Source of the DNA: Bryobacteraceae bacterium
GTDB taxonomy: Bacteria > Acidobacteriota > Terriglobia > Bryobacterales > Bryobacteraceae
Assembly (NCBI GenBank): GCA_025928545.1
Contig: JAICJH010000057.1
Location: 1 to 44,304, forward strand
DNA: 44,304 bases
Direction: 5' to 3'
Part shown: piece after piece, positions 41,399-44,304 of the stretch
Position numbering within the stretch: the stretch's first letter is position 1
Layout: each line of letters starts with the position of its first letter
Translations under genes and position numbers: made by a program
The notes under the pieces: model-generated
The model's database searches: none
What the model was told of the DNA's origin: nothing
What the model saw: only the letters and a program-made list of their open reading frames with translations

Positions 41399-42982
41399 AT
41401 GTCAAAACTCAATATTCGAATCATCGCGGCAACAGGTGCTCTCACTCTTGCAGGTATCGCGTCCGCGCAGTTTGGCGGAGGCCCGGCCTGGAACGTGGCG
41501 GGCGGGGATGCGCAAAAAACGTCGTGGGTCCGGGCGGACCCGCAGATCTCTGTGGCGAACCTTCAAAAGCCGGGTTTCAAATTCCTGTGGAAGGTCAAGA
41601 TCAACAACGAGGCGAAACAGGGGTACGCACTGTCGCAGGCCGTGGAATTCCCGCGCTACATCGGGTATCGCGGCTTCCGGTCGTACGCGTTTTTCGGCGG
41701 CGCGTCGAATACCGCCGTCGCGCTCGACAGCGATCTCGGGCGCGTGGAATGGTCGCATCATTACGACGTTCCGAATCAGGCAGCCGGTACGGCGGCCTGT
41801 CCCGGCGGCATGACAGCCGGAGTGAGCCGGCCGACTCCGTTGACGGACAATCCTCTTGGTACGGCGCAGGCTGCCCGGGGAGCCACCATCGCCAAGGGCG
41901 CGGTAGGAGCCCCGCATCAAGGCGCCGTGCAGGTTGCGGCGGCACTCGCGGCGAGTGGCGGGCCCGGCCGCGCCGCGCGTCCACCGGCTGCAATCGGCAG
42001 CAACGCGTTGTTTGCGCTGACAAGCGATGGCTTGCTGCACCTTGCCCTGATTTCCAATGGCGAGGAATCGCAGGCGCCTCTTCGTTTCCTGCCTCCCAAC
42101 GCAAACGCTTCCGGACTCATTTTTGATGAGAGCGAAGTCTATGTTTCCACGAGTAACAACTGCGGCAACGTCCCGAACGGTGTCTGGAGCATGGACATTG
42201 TCGGCAACGATAAGACAGTCAACTCATGGAAGACCAACGGCGGCAGCGTGACAGGCACGGCTTTCGCCACCGACGGCACCGTCTATGCCTCCACCGGCGA
42301 TGGCGATTACGGTCCGGCCAGCTATTCCGATTCCGTCGTCACGCTCGAACGGAAAACCCTGAAGCTGAAAGATTTCTTCTCTTCCGCAAAATCGCCGTTC
42401 ACCACCTCGCCCACCGTTTTTTCGTACAAGGGCAAATATCTGATTGCGGCGGCCAACAAGGAAGGTCATATCTATCTCCTCGACAGCGCCTCGCTCGGTG
42501 GCGCGGATCATCGCACTCCTTTGGCGGAATCTACTGCCGTCGGCAACATTGGCGGTGGCGATCTGGCGACGTGGGAAGCGGCGGGCGCGCGATGGATTCT
42601 GGCTCCCGTTGCCGGGGCACTGAATTCCGCCACTAAATTTGCCGGCGTAAACGGAGCGGTCACGAACGGCGCGGTTGCCGCTTTCAAAGTGGTCGATCAA
42701 AATGGCAAACCCTCGCTGCAGCCTGCCTGGGTTTCACGGGACCTCACGTTTCCGCAAACGCCAACGATCGTTAATGGTGTAATTTTCGCGGTTTCGGGCG
42801 GCGATGCGCAGCATCCGGCGGTGTTGTACGCGCTTGATGGCGCCACCGGCAAGGATCTGTGGAACAGCGGCACAACCATGACATCGTATACCCGGACCGG
42901 AGTTTCCGGCGGCTCGAGCCAGTTGTATCTCACCACTCTCGACAGCACCGTTTATACGTTCGGTTTTGAATTGGTTAAGTAA
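41399..42982 (+). CDS. Exported PQQ-like beta-propeller protein, type A' (paralog of 38160 gene)
   Basis: ATG 41399 lies one base after the type B stop codon and begins a signal peptide (IIAATGALTLAGIASAQ); an upstream in-frame ATG at 41330 lies inside the type B gene and is rejected. The 527-residue product is collinear with the first type A protein: AWNVAGGDAQKTSWVRADPQ, KPGFKFLWKVK, IGYRGFRSYAFFGG, CPGGMTAGVSRPT, NNCGNVPNGVWSMD, STGDGDYGPASYSDS, YLLDSASLGGADHRTP, and the C-terminal YTFGFELVK. Where the paralog has its Gly/Arg run, this one has an Ala-rich loop (AARGATIAKGAVGAPHQGAV). The abutting genes imply translational coupling with type B. Confidence 0.8.
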   Translation: MSKLNIRIIAATGALTLAGIASAQFGGGPAWNVAGGDAQKTSWVRADPQISVANLQKPGFKFLWKVKINNEAKQGYALSQAVEFPRYIGYRGFRSYAFFGGASNTAVALDSDLGRVEWSHHYDVPNQAAGTAACPGGMTAGVSRPTPLTDNPLGTAQAARGATIAKGAVGAPHQGAVQVAAALAASGGPGRAARPPAAIGSNALFALTSDGLLHLALISNGEESQAPLRFLPPNANASGLIFDESEVYVSTSNNCGNVPNGVWSMDIVGNDKTVNSWKTNGGSVTGTAFATDGTVYASTGDGDYGPASYSDSVVTLERKTLKLKDFFSSAKSPFTTSPTVFSYKGKYLIAAANKEGHIYLLDSASLGGADHRTPLAESTAVGNIGGGDLATWEAAGARWILAPVAGALNSATKFAGVNGAVTNGAVAAFKVVDQNGKPSLQPAWVSRDLTFPQTPTIVNGVIFAVSGGDAQHPAVLYALDGATGKDLWNSGTTMTSYTRTGVSGGSSQLYLTTLDSTVYTFGFELVK

Positions 42983-43003
42983 TTAAGAAGGCACAAGATC
43001 AAC

Positions 43004-44304
43004 ATGCGAAAAATCGTAATCATCTCCGCCCTGACGTTTTGCAGTGTTCTGGGTTGGAGCGCGGACTGGCTGACGGACGGTGGCGACAGCCAGCGTACCC
43101 ACTGGCAAAAAGACGAAAAGCTGATCAGCCCGGCGACGGCGAAGAATCTTAAGCTGCTCTGGAAGATCCAACTCGACGCTAAGCCGCGCGTGATGAGCAA
43201 TATCTTCACCGCGCTCATCACGAACCGGGTGACGACTAAGTCGGGACCGAAGCAGGTAGCTCTGGTGTCCGCCATCACCGACAAAATCTTTGCCATCGAC
43301 GTGGACGCCGGAACCGTGCTCTGGACCAAGCAATTCAGCAGCACCTCGGGCGATTATTCGCCCATCGAGAACGGCAATATTCTTTGCCCCGGTGGACAGA
43401 CGGCGACCCCCTATATCAACCCTTCCACGCCAGGCAAGTACACCGTCTATGCAGTTTCCGGCGATGGCTTGTTGCACCAACTCAATCTGGCCGATGGCGA
43501 AGACATTAAGCCGCCTTCGAAATTCGTTCCTCCGGGCGGCAAGGTCTGGGCGCTCAACGTTGTGAAGAACGTGATTTACACGCACAGTTCACAGGGCTGC
43601 GGCGGCAATCCGAACGTGGCTTATGCCTATGACCTCGCGACGGACAAGGTTGGCAGTTGGGGTCCGGCGGGTGGTGGTATGTGGGGCCGCACGGGTCCCG
43701 CGGTCAGTCCGACGACCGGCGCCATGTACACAGGCACCGGCGACGGCCAGTGGCATCCGGAAAACGGTGTCTATGGCAACGGCATTGTCGGCCTGAAGCA
43801 GGATCCGGATACGAAGGAATTGAAGCTGTTCGATTATTTCGGACCCCGCAACGCGGCATGGCTAGTCAAGCGCGATCTGGATGCCCAGGTGACTCCGGTC
43901 ATCTTCAATTACAAGGGGCGGGAACTGATGGTGAGCGGCAGCAAAGAGTGTCGGCTGTGGCTGATGGATACAAAGGCCATCGGCGGCGACGATCATCGTT
44001 CTCCTGTTTACGAAACTCCGCTGTTCTGTAATGAAGACGTGAACTTCGCGTCGGCCGGCATCTGGGGTTCGCTCGCGACCTGGCAGGACGCCAAAGGCAC
44101 ACGATGGGTGTTGAGCCCGTTCTGGGGACCGAAACATTCGGCTCTGAAAGTGCCGATTGAGAATGGCCCGGTAACAAAGGGCGGCGTCATGGCGTTCAAG
44201 CTGGTGGATACAGCCGGGAAGCTGACGCTGGAGCCAGCCTGGATGTCGCGCGATCTGGATCAGGGCGAGCCGCCGGTTGTTGCTAATGGCGTCGTCTTCA
44301 CCTA
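43004..44304 (+). CDS. Exported PQQ-like beta-propeller protein, type B', cut by window end
   Basis: The frame runs from ATG 43004 through the window edge without a stop: 433 full codons of an expected ~515. It has a signal peptide (KIVIISALTFCSVLGWSA), then DWLTDGGDSQRTHWQKDEKL and the same repeat order as the type B protein. Most differences in the signal peptide are conservative (VFVSALTL versus VIISALTF), and from about 43400 on the protein is almost unchanged. It completes the A-B-A'-B' order 21 bases after the second type A gene. The array may continue beyond the window. Confidence 0.85.
   Translation, partial: MRKIVIISALTFCSVLGWSADWLTDGGDSQRTHWQKDEKLISPATAKNLKLLWKIQLDAKPRVMSNIFTALITNRVTTKSGPKQVALVSAITDKIFAIDVDAGTVLWTKQFSSTSGDYSPIENGNILCPGGQTATPYINPSTPGKYTVYAVSGDGLLHQLNLADGEDIKPPSKFVPPGGKVWALNVVKNVIYTHSSQGCGGNPNVAYAYDLATDKVGSWGPAGGGMWGRTGPAVSPTTGAMYTGTGDGQWHPENGVYGNGIVGLKQDPDTKELKLFDYFGPRNAAWLVKRDLDAQVTPVIFNYKGRELMVSGSKECRLWLMDTKAIGGDDHRSPVYETPLFCNEDVNFASAGIWGSLATWQDAKGTRWVLSPFWGPKHSALKVPIENGPVTKGGVMAFKLVDTAGKLTLEPAWMSRDLDQGEPPVVANGVVFT
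43004..44304 (+). repeat. Direct repeat B' (second copy) of the propeller array
   Basis: Second copy of the 39850-41150 stretch, same orientation. Identity rises toward the window end, where at least 118 bases are identical. Confidence 0.9.

Noticed and set aside
38160..44304. Calling the four propeller proteins PQQ-dependent dehydrogenases
   Set aside because: They share the propeller repeats but not the dehydrogenase active-site motifs visible in the 164-1648 gene, so cofactor and activity are not supported.

Overview
The window looks like a chromosomal stretch of an Acidobacteriota bacterium, most likely of the Solibacter/Bryobacter group. This is inferred from gene content and GC-rich coding, not from a marker tree. 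The supporting genes are two very long Oar-like TonB receptors with an N-terminal carboxypeptidase-regulatory domain, a membrane-anchored protein carrying a DNA-binding-like N-terminal region common in that group, several exported beta-propeller proteins, Tat-exported sugar enzymes and a B12-dependent ribonucleotide reductase. I see no tRNA, rRNA, CRISPR array or intact insertion sequence. No stretch over 300 bases lacks a gene.

Region 1 (1-7735): the start of a minus-strand gene that leaves the window, a PQQ-dehydrogenase-like gene missing its N-terminal part, a Tat-exported alginate-lyase-like protein, a convergent CotH-kinase-like protein, a cNMP-binding/thioredoxin-like/thioredoxin-reductase fusion, a YihY membrane protein and a GspA/ExeA-like ATPase. 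Region 2 (7911-12814): an orphan B12-binding radical SAM enzyme, an AbiE toxin-antitoxin pair whose toxin gene is frameshifted and which lies between two short direct repeats, and a di-haem peroxidase-like cytochrome.

Region 3 (13062-24517): two paralogous TonB receptors flank a divergently transcribed membrane-anchored regulator-like gene. Each receptor has a similarly placed candidate promoter. They are followed by a Tat-exported sugar isomerase with a long Gly/Arg insertion and a convergent zinc alcohol dehydrogenase. Together these suggest uptake and periplasmic processing of a polymer or glycoside.

Region 4 (24732-34529) is mostly housekeeping: a DUF47-Pit phosphate operon, gatB, a Bcp peroxiredoxin, a VapBC-type module with palindromes upstream, a small lipoprotein, nrdJ with a strong terminator, a ribbon-helix-helix antitoxin followed by a MazF remnant, an exported NTF2-like protein, and an exported protein combining a c-haem motif with an alpha/alpha-toroid-like body.

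Region 5 (34550-44304): a two-gene minus-strand operon (DCC-lipase maturation factor fusion, then pgm), and a divergent plus-strand array of four exported beta-propeller genes in the order A-B-A'-B'. B and B' become identical in DNA toward the window edge. This array, and the Gly/Arg-rich insertions shared by one of its members and the unrelated sugar isomerase, are the least ordinary features of the window.
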